Notes under the pieces: generated by a model
What the model saw: the letters and a program-made list of their open reading frames with translations, nothing else
What the model was told of the DNA's origin: nothing
Database searches by the model: none
Program-made: the position numbers and the translations under genes
Assembly (NCBI GenBank): GCA_946886855.1
Contig: CAMPJJ010000174.1
Location: 1 to 7,413 of the forward strand
Direction of reading: 5' to 3'
Length of the DNA stretch: 7,413 nucleotides
From: an uncultured Roseateles sp.
Lineage (GTDB): Bacteria > Pseudomonadota > Gammaproteobacteria > Burkholderiales > Burkholderiaceae
Shown: piece by piece, positions 1-5,357 of the stretch
Position numbering within the stretch: the first letter of the stretch is position 1
Layout of the letters: every line of letters starts with the position of its first letter

Positions 1-629
1 CCCCCACCCCCGCCCTCTTCCGCCCTGCGATCGCCGTCGCTGTCGCACTCGCCGTGCTCGCCGCGATGGCGACGTCGGCCCACGCGCAGGGCAGCCCGTG
101 GGTGTTCCGCGCCCGCGCGGTGAACATCGATCCGGCGGACAAGGACAAGACCGGCCTCGGCCTGTCGCTGAGCCGCAAGACCATCCCTGAACTCGACTTC
201 AGCTATTTCCTGACGCCGAACTGGGCGACCGAACTGGTCCTGACGGTGCCGCAGCGTCACAAGCTCTACAGCAACGGCACGCGCATCGGCTCGGTGAAGC
301 ACCTGCCGCCAACGCTGACGCTGCAGTACCACTTCAACCCGGAAGGCAGCTTCCGCCCCTACGTCGGCGCGGGCGTCAACTGCACGAGCTTCTCCGGCGC
401 CCGCTTCGAACCCGCGGTGCAGGCGGCGCTCGCACCGAGCCTCAAGAAGAACAGCGTCGGTCTGGCGGCACAGGCCGGCTTCGACGTGATGCTCGACCAA
501 CAGTGGTCGATCAACGTCGACGTGAAGAAGATCCAGATGGACACCGAGGTCCGTTCCAAGGGGACGAGCCTCGGGAAGTTCAAGATCGACCCGCTGCTGG
601 TGGGGGTGGGCGTCGGCTACCGGTTCTGA
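1..629 (+). CDS. ompW: OmpW family outer membrane protein (5' end outside window)
   Basis: Small eight-stranded beta-barrel of the outer membrane; OmpW proteins form a narrow hydrophobic channel for small hydrophobic compounds (family knowledge). The frame is open from base 3, giving 208 visible codons. The first ATG/GTG in frame (GTG at 54) lies inside a hydrophobic stretch (AIAVAVALAVLAAMA), so the true start and the positively charged end of the signal peptide lie left of the window. Signal-peptidase cleavage is expected after Ala-His-Ala (bases 78-86), leaving a mature protein of about 180 residues, usual for the family. Diagnostic features are the block HLPPTLTLQYHF (near base 300), the following FRPYVGAGVN, and the C-terminal YRF ending in Phe, as barrel-assembly substrates do. 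The usual Tyr after GAGVN is Cys here, the only Cys in the mature part. The stop is 10 bp from the converging pepQ stop, with no hairpin between them. Confidence 0.93.
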   Translation, partial: PTPALFRPAIAVAVALAVLAAMATSAHAQGSPWVFRARAVNIDPADKDKTGLGLSLSRKTIPELDFSYFLTPNWATELVLTVPQRHKLYSNGTRIGSVKHLPPTLTLQYHFNPEGSFRPYVGAGVNCTSFSGARFEPAVQAALAPSLKKNSVGLAAQAGFDVMLDQQWSINVDVKKIQMDTEVRSKGTSLGKFKIDPLLVGVGVGYRF

Positions 630-639
630 TCAGCCCCAC

Positions 640-1986
640 TCAGATCCAGGCCGCGAACGCATCCCGCGTCAGGTTCTCCGGCGCGCCTGTCTCGCGGCAG
701 GCGACGTCGTCCTCGATGCGGACGCCGCCGAATGCGCTCAGGTGCTTCACCAGCGCCCAGTCCACGTGCGCCGCGGCGGGCGTGGCGCGCAGCTTGTCCA
801 GCAGCATCGGGATGAAGTACAGCCCCGGCTCGATGGTCACCACCATGCCGGGCTGCAGCACGCGCGTCAGCCGCAGATACGGATGGCCTTCGGGTTTGGC
901 GATCGTGCCGCCGTCCTCGCCGGCCATGAAACCGCCGACGTCGTGGACCTGCAGTCCCAGCAGGTGGCCGATGCCGTGCGGCAGGAAGATCGACGTCACG
1001 CCCTGCGCGAGCATCGCGTCCTCGTCCATCGTCACGATGCCGAGCTGGCGCAGCACGCCGGCGGTCTCGCGGTGTGCGGCCAGATGGATGTCGCGGTAGT
1101 CGACGCCGGCGCGCACGCGGTCGACCAGTCGCAGCTGGGCCGCTTCCATCGCATCGATCAGCGCCTGGAACGTGGCGTCGCCGTTGCCGGTCGTGCGGGT
1201 GATGTCCGACGCGTAGCCGCAGCTGTGCGCGCCCGCGTCCACCAGCAGCGACAGCGACTGCGCCGGCGCGCGCTGGTCCTGGTACTGGTAGTGCAGCACC
1301 GCCGCGTGCTCGTTGAGCGCGACGATGTTGCCGTAGGGCAGATCGCGCTCGGCGAACCCGCAGGCGTCGAGGTAGGCGTTGTGGATCGCCGCCTCGGACA
1401 GTCCCTCGCGGAAGGCGCGCTGCGAGGCGAGGTGCGCCTTCGCGCCCAGCGCCGACGCCTCGCGCAGCCGCAGCAGTTCGTACCCGGTCTTCACAGCCCG
1501 CGCGTGGTGCAGCGGGTTCAGCACCGCGGGCGGGTTGTTCGGCACGATGTCGCCGAGCGCTGCATCCGCCTCGCCGACGATCGCCAGCGTGCCCGGCACC
1601 TGCAGGTAGGGCAGCGCCTCCTCCGGCTTGCGGACGATGACCAGTTCGAAGTGTTCGACCCAGAAACCGCTCGGCGCTTCCGGCGGCACGTGCCAGTAGT
1701 CCTCGGGCTGCACGTAGACGAGACGCGGCTTGTGCCCGGGGCGGATCACCAGCCAGCTGTCCGGGTGACGGATCAGCGGCACCCACAGCTTGAAATGCGG
1801 ATTCGGCTGGAAGACGTAGGGGCGGTCATCGAGGAAGGCGGACTTCTCGATGCCCGACGCGATCAGCAGCGCATCGAAACCGCCGCGCTGCAGCGCGTGG
1901 TCGGTGCGGCGCTGCTGCTCCGCGAGGTGGGCGGTGTAGAGGGCGTTCAGGGCGTGGGCGTCAACGGAGCTCATGGCGGCATTCAT
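640..1986 (-). CDS. pepQ: Xaa-Pro dipeptidase (prolidase), M24 family
   Basis: Cytoplasmic dimetal hydrolase that cleaves dipeptides with C-terminal proline (EC 3.4.13.9). At 448 aa it is close to E. coli PepQ (443 aa), and it aligns with it throughout as I recall that sequence: FLDDRPYVFQPNPHFKLWVP near residues 51-70, and NIVALNEHAAVLHY at 220-233. The N-terminal third is the creatinase-like domain; residues from about 165 on are the pita-bread catalytic domain. All five expected metal ligands are present: D250 (LLVDAG), D261 (SDITRT), H341 (HGIGHLLGLQVHD), E386 (TIEPG) and E425 (RIED), with H348 as the conserved catalytic-site His. The chosen ATG overlaps the TGA of the upstream cyclo-ligase gene as ATGA, and GGGAGA lies about 10 nt upstream; ATG at codon 5 is a less likely alternative. 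Overlap and lack of a spacer imply co-transcription and translational coupling with that gene. The protein appears intact and is probably active. Confidence 0.96.
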   Translation of the reverse strand: MNAAMSSVDAHALNALYTAHLAEQQRRTDHALQRGGFDALLIASGIEKSAFLDDRPYVFQPNPHFKLWVPLIRHPDSWLVIRPGHKPRLVYVQPEDYWHVPPEAPSGFWVEHFELVIVRKPEEALPYLQVPGTLAIVGEADAALGDIVPNNPPAVLNPLHHARAVKTGYELLRLREASALGAKAHLASQRAFREGLSEAAIHNAYLDACGFAERDLPYGNIVALNEHAAVLHYQYQDQRAPAQSLSLLVDAGAHSCGYASDITRTTGNGDATFQALIDAMEAAQLRLVDRVRAGVDYRDIHLAAHRETAGVLRQLGIVTMDEDAMLAQGVTSIFLPHGIGHLLGLQVHDVGGFMAGEDGGTIAKPEGHPYLRLTRVLQPGMVVTIEPGLYFIPMLLDKLRATPAAAHVDWALVKHLSAFGGVRIEDDVACRETGAPENLTRDAFAAWI

Positions 1987-2585
1987 GCGCGGGAATTCTC
2001 CCAGACGACGCCCATCTCGGTCAGCATCGCGTCGAGCCGCACGTCGTTCGGCTGGGCGGTCAGCGTCGGCTGGAAGCCGTGGCTGAAGCCGACGCCGACG
2101 ACCACCGGCTGCGGCTGGATCTGCGAGATCGTGCGCAGCATGAAGCCGCCGCCGTAACCCATGCGGATGCCGCCCGGCCCGTAACCCACACAGGGCAGCA
2201 GCAGCAACTGCGGATCGAAGGCTTCGGTGTCCTTGGGCTTGGTGATGCCGGTGGCGTCCTCTTCCATCGGGCAGCCCGGGTACCAGACATGGAAGCGCAG
2301 CCGGCCTTCCTCGCGATCGACGACGGGCAGGCCGATGCGGCGGTCACCGTCGACCTCGCTCCAGCGGTACAGCGCCGGCAGCGGATCGAATTCGCCCTTG
2401 ATCGGCCAGTAGGCGGCGATGCGCTTTTCCTTGCGCCCGACCAGCCAGACGCGCAGCACGCGCTGCAGGACGTCGGCGAGCTCGAGGCGGCCCGGCAGGT
2501 CCAGGCGCTCCCGGATCAGGCGCTCGCGCAGCGCCTGGCGGTCTTCGGAGATCGGCAGCTTGTCGTTCGGATCCATCCAGCCCAT
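1983..2585 (-). CDS. Divergent 5-formyltetrahydrofolate cyclo-ligase family protein (paralog 1)
   Basis: Member of the 5-FCL/MTHFS family (COG0212), whose typical enzyme uses ATP to convert 5-formyl-THF to 5,10-methenyl-THF in the cytoplasm. The 200-aa reading has the family layout: an N-terminal helix with RQALRERLIRERL (residues 16-28), AAYWPIKGEFDPLPAL (57-72), LLLLPCVGYGPGGIRMGYGGG (127-147) and a C-terminal NDVRLDAMLTE (180-190). The signature usually reads G-x-GGG-[FY]-Y-D-R; here it is GYGGGFMLR, so Tyr-Asp is replaced by Met-Leu (L150 in place of Asp). Activity as a standard cyclo-ligase is therefore uncertain. The frame stays open upstream to 2717, but that would run into the divergent TfoX gene; the ATG at 2585 has a good ribosome site and starts just before recognisable homology. 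ATG at 2576 is possible. It is the first gene of a pair with pepQ (ATGA overlap). I am sure of the family and unsure of the reaction. Confidence 0.88.
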   Translation of the reverse strand: MGWMDPNDKLPISEDRQALRERLIRERLDLPGRLELADVLQRVLRVWLVGRKEKRIAAYWPIKGEFDPLPALYRWSEVDGDRRIGLPVVDREEGRLRFHVWYPGCPMEEDATGITKPKDTEAFDPQLLLLPCVGYGPGGIRMGYGGGFMLRTISQIQPQPVVVGVGFSHGFQPTLTAQPNDVRLDAMLTEMGVVWENSRA

Positions 2586-2588
2586 TCG

Positions 2589-2597
2589 CCTTCCCTT
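2589..2597 (-). promoter_or_regulatory. Ribosome binding site deciding the start of cyclo-ligase paralog 1
   Basis: On the minus strand AAGGGAAGG precedes the ATG at 2585; the AAGGG part is 7 nt away and the AAGG part 3 nt away. It favours this start over the longer open frame reaching 2717 and over the ATG three codons downstream. Confidence 0.55.
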
Positions 2598-2676
2598 GCG
2601 GACCCGGCGGGCCCTGGAGCGGACCATTGTGGCCGCCTCGCGGACAGGGCGCCAGCGCTGATCTAGAGTCGACGCC

Positions 2677-3234
2677 ATGGCACGCACCACCACCTCGGGC
2701 ACCGTCCGCCGCATCACCGGCGCCGGCGCGGACTTCGCGAATCACTGCATGGAGCTGCTGGCGCCGCTCGGGCCGGTGCTGGCGCGGCGGATGTTCGGCG
2801 GCTTCGGGCTGTATGTGGACGGCCTGTTCGTGGCCATCATCAGCCGCGACGAGCTCTACCTGAAGGCGGACGCCGCCAGCCAGTCCCGCTACGTGGAGGC
2901 CGGCTGCGAGCCGTTCCGATACGAGAAGACCGCCAAGGACGGGCGACAGGAGGTCGCCAGCCTGAATTACTTCCGACCGCCGGAGGAGACGCTCGAATCG
3001 CCCGCGCTGATGCTGCCCTGGGGGCGGCTGGCGATGGCGTCCGCCTTGCGCTCCGCCAACGCGAAGCCGAAGGCCAGGACGCCGAAGAAGAGCGCGGGCA
3101 CCAGCGCCGAGCCGAGCACCGTCACGAAGGAGAAACCGGCCAAGGCGCTCAAGGGGGTCACGGCGGCGGCTCCTGCGGTCAGGCGTTCGCCAGGCGCTGG
3201 CCGAACAGCTGCCCGAAAGAAGGCAGGCGGCTGA
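2677..3234 (+). CDS. TfoX N-terminal domain protein with basic C-terminal tail
   Basis: 185 aa. Residues about 18-125 form a TfoX_N domain: FANHCMELLAPLGPVLARRM (20-39), MFGGFGLYVDGLFVAII (39-55), ELYLKAD (59-65), FRYE (80-83), NYFRPPEE (97-104) and W115 followed by an Ala-rich helix. In gamma-proteobacteria TfoX/Sxy promotes competence gene expression with CRP, but stand-alone N-domain proteins such as this, without the TfoX C-terminal domain, have no settled role, so no competence function should be assumed. Residues 129-185 are low-complexity and rich in Lys, Arg, Ala, Pro and Thr, ending RTAARKKAGG; this looks disordered and could touch nucleic acid (inference). No signal peptide, so probably cytoplasmic. 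Shine-Dalgarno is weak (GAG 8 nt before ATG). The last 18 codons overlap the 3' end of the opposite-strand DUF2917 gene. Divergent from the cyclo-ligase/pepQ pair with a 91-bp spacer. Confidence 0.85.
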   Translation: MARTTTSGTVRRITGAGADFANHCMELLAPLGPVLARRMFGGFGLYVDGLFVAIISRDELYLKADAASQSRYVEAGCEPFRYEKTAKDGRQEVASLNYFRPPEETLESPALMLPWGRLAMASALRSANAKPKARTPKKSAGTSAEPSTVTKEKPAKALKGVTAAAPAVRRSPGAGRTAARKKAGG

Positions 3235-3541
3235 CGACGCTGCGCGCCAGCGGCTTGGCGCAGGCCTGCGGCGGCACCATCAGCTGGAAGCGGGCGGTCG
3301 GCCAGGCTTCGACGACGAGTTCGGTGCCGCTGGCCACTTCCAGCGTTTCGCCGGCCGACAGCCAGAAGTCCTGCGCCGGCAGGTTCAGGTCACCGCGCTG
3401 CGTCACCCAGACGCGACCGTCGAGCACATGCAGTTCGCGCCGGCCCGGGCCGATGGGCAGGCTCATGGCCTCGCCCTGTGACAACGTCCACGCGGCGTCG
3501 TCGCGGCTGACCTGGATTGATGACTTTTGCATGACATTCAT
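3179..3541 (-). CDS. DUF2917 domain-containing protein
   Basis: 120 aa. Residues about 16-90 match the DUF2917 pattern: a short beta-rich, cupin-like domain with LDGRVWVTQRGDLNLPAQDF (40-59), WLSAGETLEVASGTELVVEA (60-79) and a final FQL strand. No biochemical function is established for the family. There is no signal peptide or membrane segment, so it is probably cytoplasmic. The same frame is open back to 4711, but the upstream part is only the antisense shadow of the LysR gene; the ATG at 3541 has a strong AAGGAG site 6 nt away and starts the recognisable domain. It diverges from a LysR-type regulator across a 126-bp spacer, suggesting control by that regulator (inference). Its last 18 codons overlap the 3' end of the TfoX-domain gene on the other strand. 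The extension after residue 90 is not part of the domain. Confidence 0.87.
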   Translation of the reverse strand: MNVMQKSSIQVSRDDAAWTLSQGEAMSLPIGPGRRELHVLDGRVWVTQRGDLNLPAQDFWLSAGETLEVASGTELVVEAWPTARFQLMVPPQACAKPLARSVVSRLPSFGQLFGQRLANA

Positions 3542-3547
3542 GATCGA

Positions 3548-3553
3548 CTCCTT
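3548..3553 (-). promoter_or_regulatory. Strong Shine-Dalgarno of the DUF2917 gene
   Basis: AAGGAG on the minus strand, 6 nt before the ATG at 3541. This is the best ribosome site in the window and fixes the DUF2917 start inside a much longer open frame. Confidence 0.7.
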
Positions 3554-3596
3554 GTCCCCCGGGCGGTCCGCGCACTGGCGGCCTTCCTCGTGGACA

Positions 3597-3660
3597 TGGT
3601 GCAATCCTAGGGTTGACCCGGAGCTTGGTCCAATGAGTCTTGTCGCGTCGATTGATACCA
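3597..3660. promoter_or_regulatory. Candidate LysR-type operator: three TGGT-CAAT-like elements
   Basis: The spacer between the divergent DUF2917 and LysR genes holds TGGTGCAAT (3597-3605), TGGTCCAAT (3626-3634) in direct orientation 29 bp on, and ATTGATACCA (3651-3660), whose reverse complement TGGTATCAAT is the same motif with one extra base. The second and third face each other as an imperfect inverted repeat. LysR proteins usually bind such sites in the spacer to a divergent target, so self-regulation plus control of DUF2917 is a reasonable inference. The elements overlap the candidate promoter boxes. Confidence 0.35.
3604..3633 (-). promoter_or_regulatory. Candidate sigma-70 promoter for the DUF2917 gene
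   Basis: On the minus strand TTGGAC (bases 3633-3628) and TAGGAT (3609-3604) are separated by 18 bp, matching the -35 and -10 consensus at 4 positions in each box. The predicted start, near 3597, would give a leader of about 55 nt carrying the AAGGAG site. Both boxes touch the TGGT-CAAT-like elements described separately. This is a by-eye match in GC-rich DNA, so it is tentative. Confidence 0.35.
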
Positions 3661-3667
3661 TCCACGC

Positions 3668-4651
3668 ATGAATACGCCCCGCCATCGCCCGCTCGGCGTC
3701 GGTCCGCTGCGTGCCTTCGAGGCGGTGGCCCGGCGTTTGAGCTTCAGCGCCGCCGCCGAGGAGCTCTACCTGACCCAGTCCGCCATCAGCCGCCAGATCC
3801 GGTCGCTGGAGGAAGAACTGGGCGCCACGCTCTTCCTGCGCGGCACCCGCCATGTCGAGCTGGCGCCGGACGGCAAGCTGCTGCTGTCGGCGGTGGAGCC
3901 GATGCTGGAACGGCTGGACAGCACGGTGCGCCAGATCCGCTCGACGCGCGGCCGGCGCGTCGTCAACGTGACGACCTTCGCCTCGTTCGCCTCGCTGTGG
4001 CTGATTCCCCGGCTGGAGGCCTTCCAGCGCGAGCATCCGGACATGGACATCCGCGTCTCGGCGCTGGATCAGCTCGTCGAGATCGACGACAGCGAATTCG
4101 ACGTCGCCCTGCGCTACGCCGCGCCCAACCGCGTGGCGCCGTCGGCGCGGCGCATGTTCGGCGAGATGCTGACGCCGGTGGTGAACCCCTGGGTCGCCAA
4201 GCAGGCGCAGGAGGGCCAGGGGCCGCCGCTGAGCCAGGCGGCCGACCTGCGCCAGTACACCTTGGCCGAGGAGGACGACCAGCGGCCCAGCGGCCTGTTC
4301 CTGAGCTGGCGGCGCTGGCTGGCGCTGCATGGCGCGCCGGACCTGCAGCCGCGGCGCTGGATGTACCTGAACTTCACGTATCAGCAGATCCAGGCGGCGG
4401 TGTCCGGCCAGGCGGTGGCGTTGGCGCGGCTGCCCTTGATCTATGAGGCGCTGGAGCGCGGCGAGCTGGTCGAGCCCTTCGGCGAGGCGGGTCGCACGGA
4501 CTGCCCGACGGTGTACTGGCTCATGATGTCGGAGCACGGCCGGGCGCGGCCCGAGGTCGTGGAGTTCGCGCGCTGGATCGGCGAGCACGCCGCGCTCACG
4601 CGCCGCGCGATCGGGGAGCCGGATCCGCCGGTGGATGAGAACTCGGGCTGA
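3668..4651 (+). CDS. LysR-family transcriptional regulator, GcvA-like
   Basis: 327 aa DNA-binding regulator. The N-terminal winged helix-turn-helix covers residues about 12-72: LRAFEAVARRLSFSAAAEEL (14-33) with recognition helix TQSAISRQIRSLEEELG (36-52) and the wing LFLRGTRHVELAPDGKLLL (55-73). A linker helix follows, then the periplasmic-binding-protein-like effector domain from about 98 to 305. FASLWLIPRLEAFQREHPDM (107-126) and GQAVALARLPLI (247-258) are typical of the GcvA-like subgroup (family knowledge). The effector is unknown; GcvA itself responds to glycine/purine status, but subgroup resemblance does not prove that here. No convincing Shine-Dalgarno precedes the ATG at 3668 (CATCCACGC), so initiation may be weak, or leaderless if transcription starts close by. 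It diverges from the DUF2917 gene, its most likely target, and converges on the second cyclo-ligase gene across a strong hairpin. Confidence 0.93.
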   Translation: MNTPRHRPLGVGPLRAFEAVARRLSFSAAAEELYLTQSAISRQIRSLEEELGATLFLRGTRHVELAPDGKLLLSAVEPMLERLDSTVRQIRSTRGRRVVNVTTFASFASLWLIPRLEAFQREHPDMDIRVSALDQLVEIDDSEFDVALRYAAPNRVAPSARRMFGEMLTPVVNPWVAKQAQEGQGPPLSQAADLRQYTLAEEDDQRPSGLFLSWRRWLALHGAPDLQPRRWMYLNFTYQQIQAAVSGQAVALARLPLIYEALERGELVEPFGEAGRTDCPTVYWLMMSEHGRARPEVVEFARWIGEHAALTRRAIGEPDPPVDENSG

Positions 4652-4679
4652 GCCGTACCACCACCGCCGCTCGACTTGC

Positions 4680-4706
4680 CCCCTCTCCCGCACTGCGGGA
4701 GAGGGG
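4680..4706. terminator. Perfect GC-rich hairpin between convergent genes (terminator or REP-like)
   Basis: CCCCTCTCCCGC (4680-4691) pairs exactly with GCGGGAGAGGGG (4695-4706) around a 3-base loop ACT: a 12-bp stem almost wholly G:C. It lies 28 bp after the LysR stop and 22 bp from the cyclo-ligase stop on the other strand, the position of a bidirectional terminator. Neither strand has a T tract after the stem, so it may act with Rho or as an RNA-end stabiliser. CTCTCCC/GGGAGAG palindromes also occur as dispersed intergenic repeats in proteobacteria. Confidence 0.6.
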
Positions 4707-4728
4707 CTCATGCAGGTGGGCCGGTCGA

Positions 4729-5346
4729 TCAGGGTGCGATGAGTTCGCGCTCCGTCAGCACCACCGTCAGAGCCTGGTCATGCGGCTGCACTTCGAAGGC
4801 CGCTTCGCAGCAGCTCCAGCCCAGGCCGATCGTCGTGACCCCCGGATGCGCCTCGATCCAGCGGTCGAAGTAGCCGCCGCCGTAACCCAGCCGGAAGCCT
4901 TCACGCGTGTAGCCCAGGCAGGGCACCAGCAGCACCTCCGGTACGAGCACCGGGCCGGTCGAGCTGGGGATCCCGCATTCATCCTTGACCGTCGGCTCCT
5001 GCCCGTCCCAGCGCCGGAAATCCATCGAGGCCGGTCCCCGATCGCCGGCTTTACGCGCAAAGGGCAGCGCGAGTTGCATTTCCCCCCCGAGCTTGTGCGT
5101 CGAGGCCCAGGCCGCTGCGTTAAATTCCCCCTCCAGGGGCCAATAGAGGCCGAGGGTCAGCGGCTCCAGCTGGCGCAGCAACGGCAGCAGTTGCTCGCCC
5201 AACCGGTCGGCCGCCAGACGAGCCTCGGCACCGGCCCACCATTCGCGGCGGCGCGCCAGCAAGGCGCGTCGCAACTCGCTCCGCTCATGGGGCCAGGTCT
5301 TGCCGGTCGTGCCGGGGGCTTCGGGGGCCATGGGAGAGTCACTCAT
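4729..5346 (-). CDS. 5-formyltetrahydrofolate cyclo-ligase (paralog 2, canonical)
   Basis: 205 aa cytoplasmic enzyme (EC 6.3.3.2, the ygfA/MTHFS family) that uses ATP and Mg2+ to turn 5-formyl-THF back into 5,10-methenyl-THF, relieving folate-enzyme inhibition. Visible features are the N-terminal basic helix ERSELRRALLARR (21-33), LGLYWPLEGEFN (65-76), QLALPFARK (91-99), VLLVPCLGYTREGFRLGYGG (138-157), the intact signature GYGGGYFDRW (154-163) with Asp161, and the C-terminal PHDQALTVVLTERE (188-201). The first 17 or so residues are a variable extension. The start is ATG 5346; ATG at codon 6 (5331) is an alternative, and neither has a good Shine-Dalgarno. An in-frame stop at 5374-5376 rules out a much earlier start. 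It diverges from the lytic transglycosylase gene with only 11 bp between starts; adjacency of these two genes is common in Burkholderiales as I recall, so this is probably the ancestral copy. Confidence 0.93.
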   Translation of the reverse strand: MSDSPMAPEAPGTTGKTWPHERSELRRALLARRREWWAGAEARLAADRLGEQLLPLLRQLEPLTLGLYWPLEGEFNAAAWASTHKLGGEMQLALPFARKAGDRGPASMDFRRWDGQEPTVKDECGIPSSTGPVLVPEVLLVPCLGYTREGFRLGYGGGYFDRWIEAHPGVTTIGLGWSCCEAAFEVQPHDQALTVVLTERELIAP

Positions 5347-5357
5347 CGCAGGTCGGC

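Noticed and set aside
630..639. Terminator between ompW and pepQ
   Set aside because: The 10-bp gap and flanking coding ends show no stem-loop or T tract by eye, so no feature was called.
742..2157. 471-codon plus-strand open frame opposite pepQ
   Set aside because: Antisense shadow of a gene with all catalytic residues intact; the translation is His/Arg/Val/Gln-rich and shows no family features.
2662..2673. TCTAGAGTCGAC, identical to part of a pUC-type cloning polylinker
   Set aside because: Only 12 bases match and the flanks differ from the vector on both sides (no BamHI or PstI site in register). Genes on both sides are continuous with the rest of the window, so it is most likely chance rather than vector contamination.
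2586..2676. 6S RNA (ssrS) upstream of a 5-FCL gene
   Set aside because: ssrS commonly precedes ygfA in proteobacteria, but the 91-bp spacer here and the 11-bp spacer upstream of the second 5-FCL gene are too short for an RNA of about 180 nt, and I see no long closing stem.
2586..2717. 44-residue N-terminal extension of cyclo-ligase paralog 1
   Set aside because: The Arg-rich sequence matches no family member and would overlap the divergent TfoX gene start; ATG 2585 has a good ribosome site.
2677..3234. Assignment of the TfoX-domain gene as a competence regulator (tfoX/sxy)
   Set aside because: Only the N-terminal domain is present and no competence genes are nearby, so the functional name is not supported.
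3542..4711. Upstream 390 codons of the open minus-strand frame that ends in DUF2917
   Set aside because: This stretch is antisense to the LysR gene and has no recognisable content. The DUF2917 domain begins at the ATG 3541, which has a strong ribosome site, so this is not a fusion protein.
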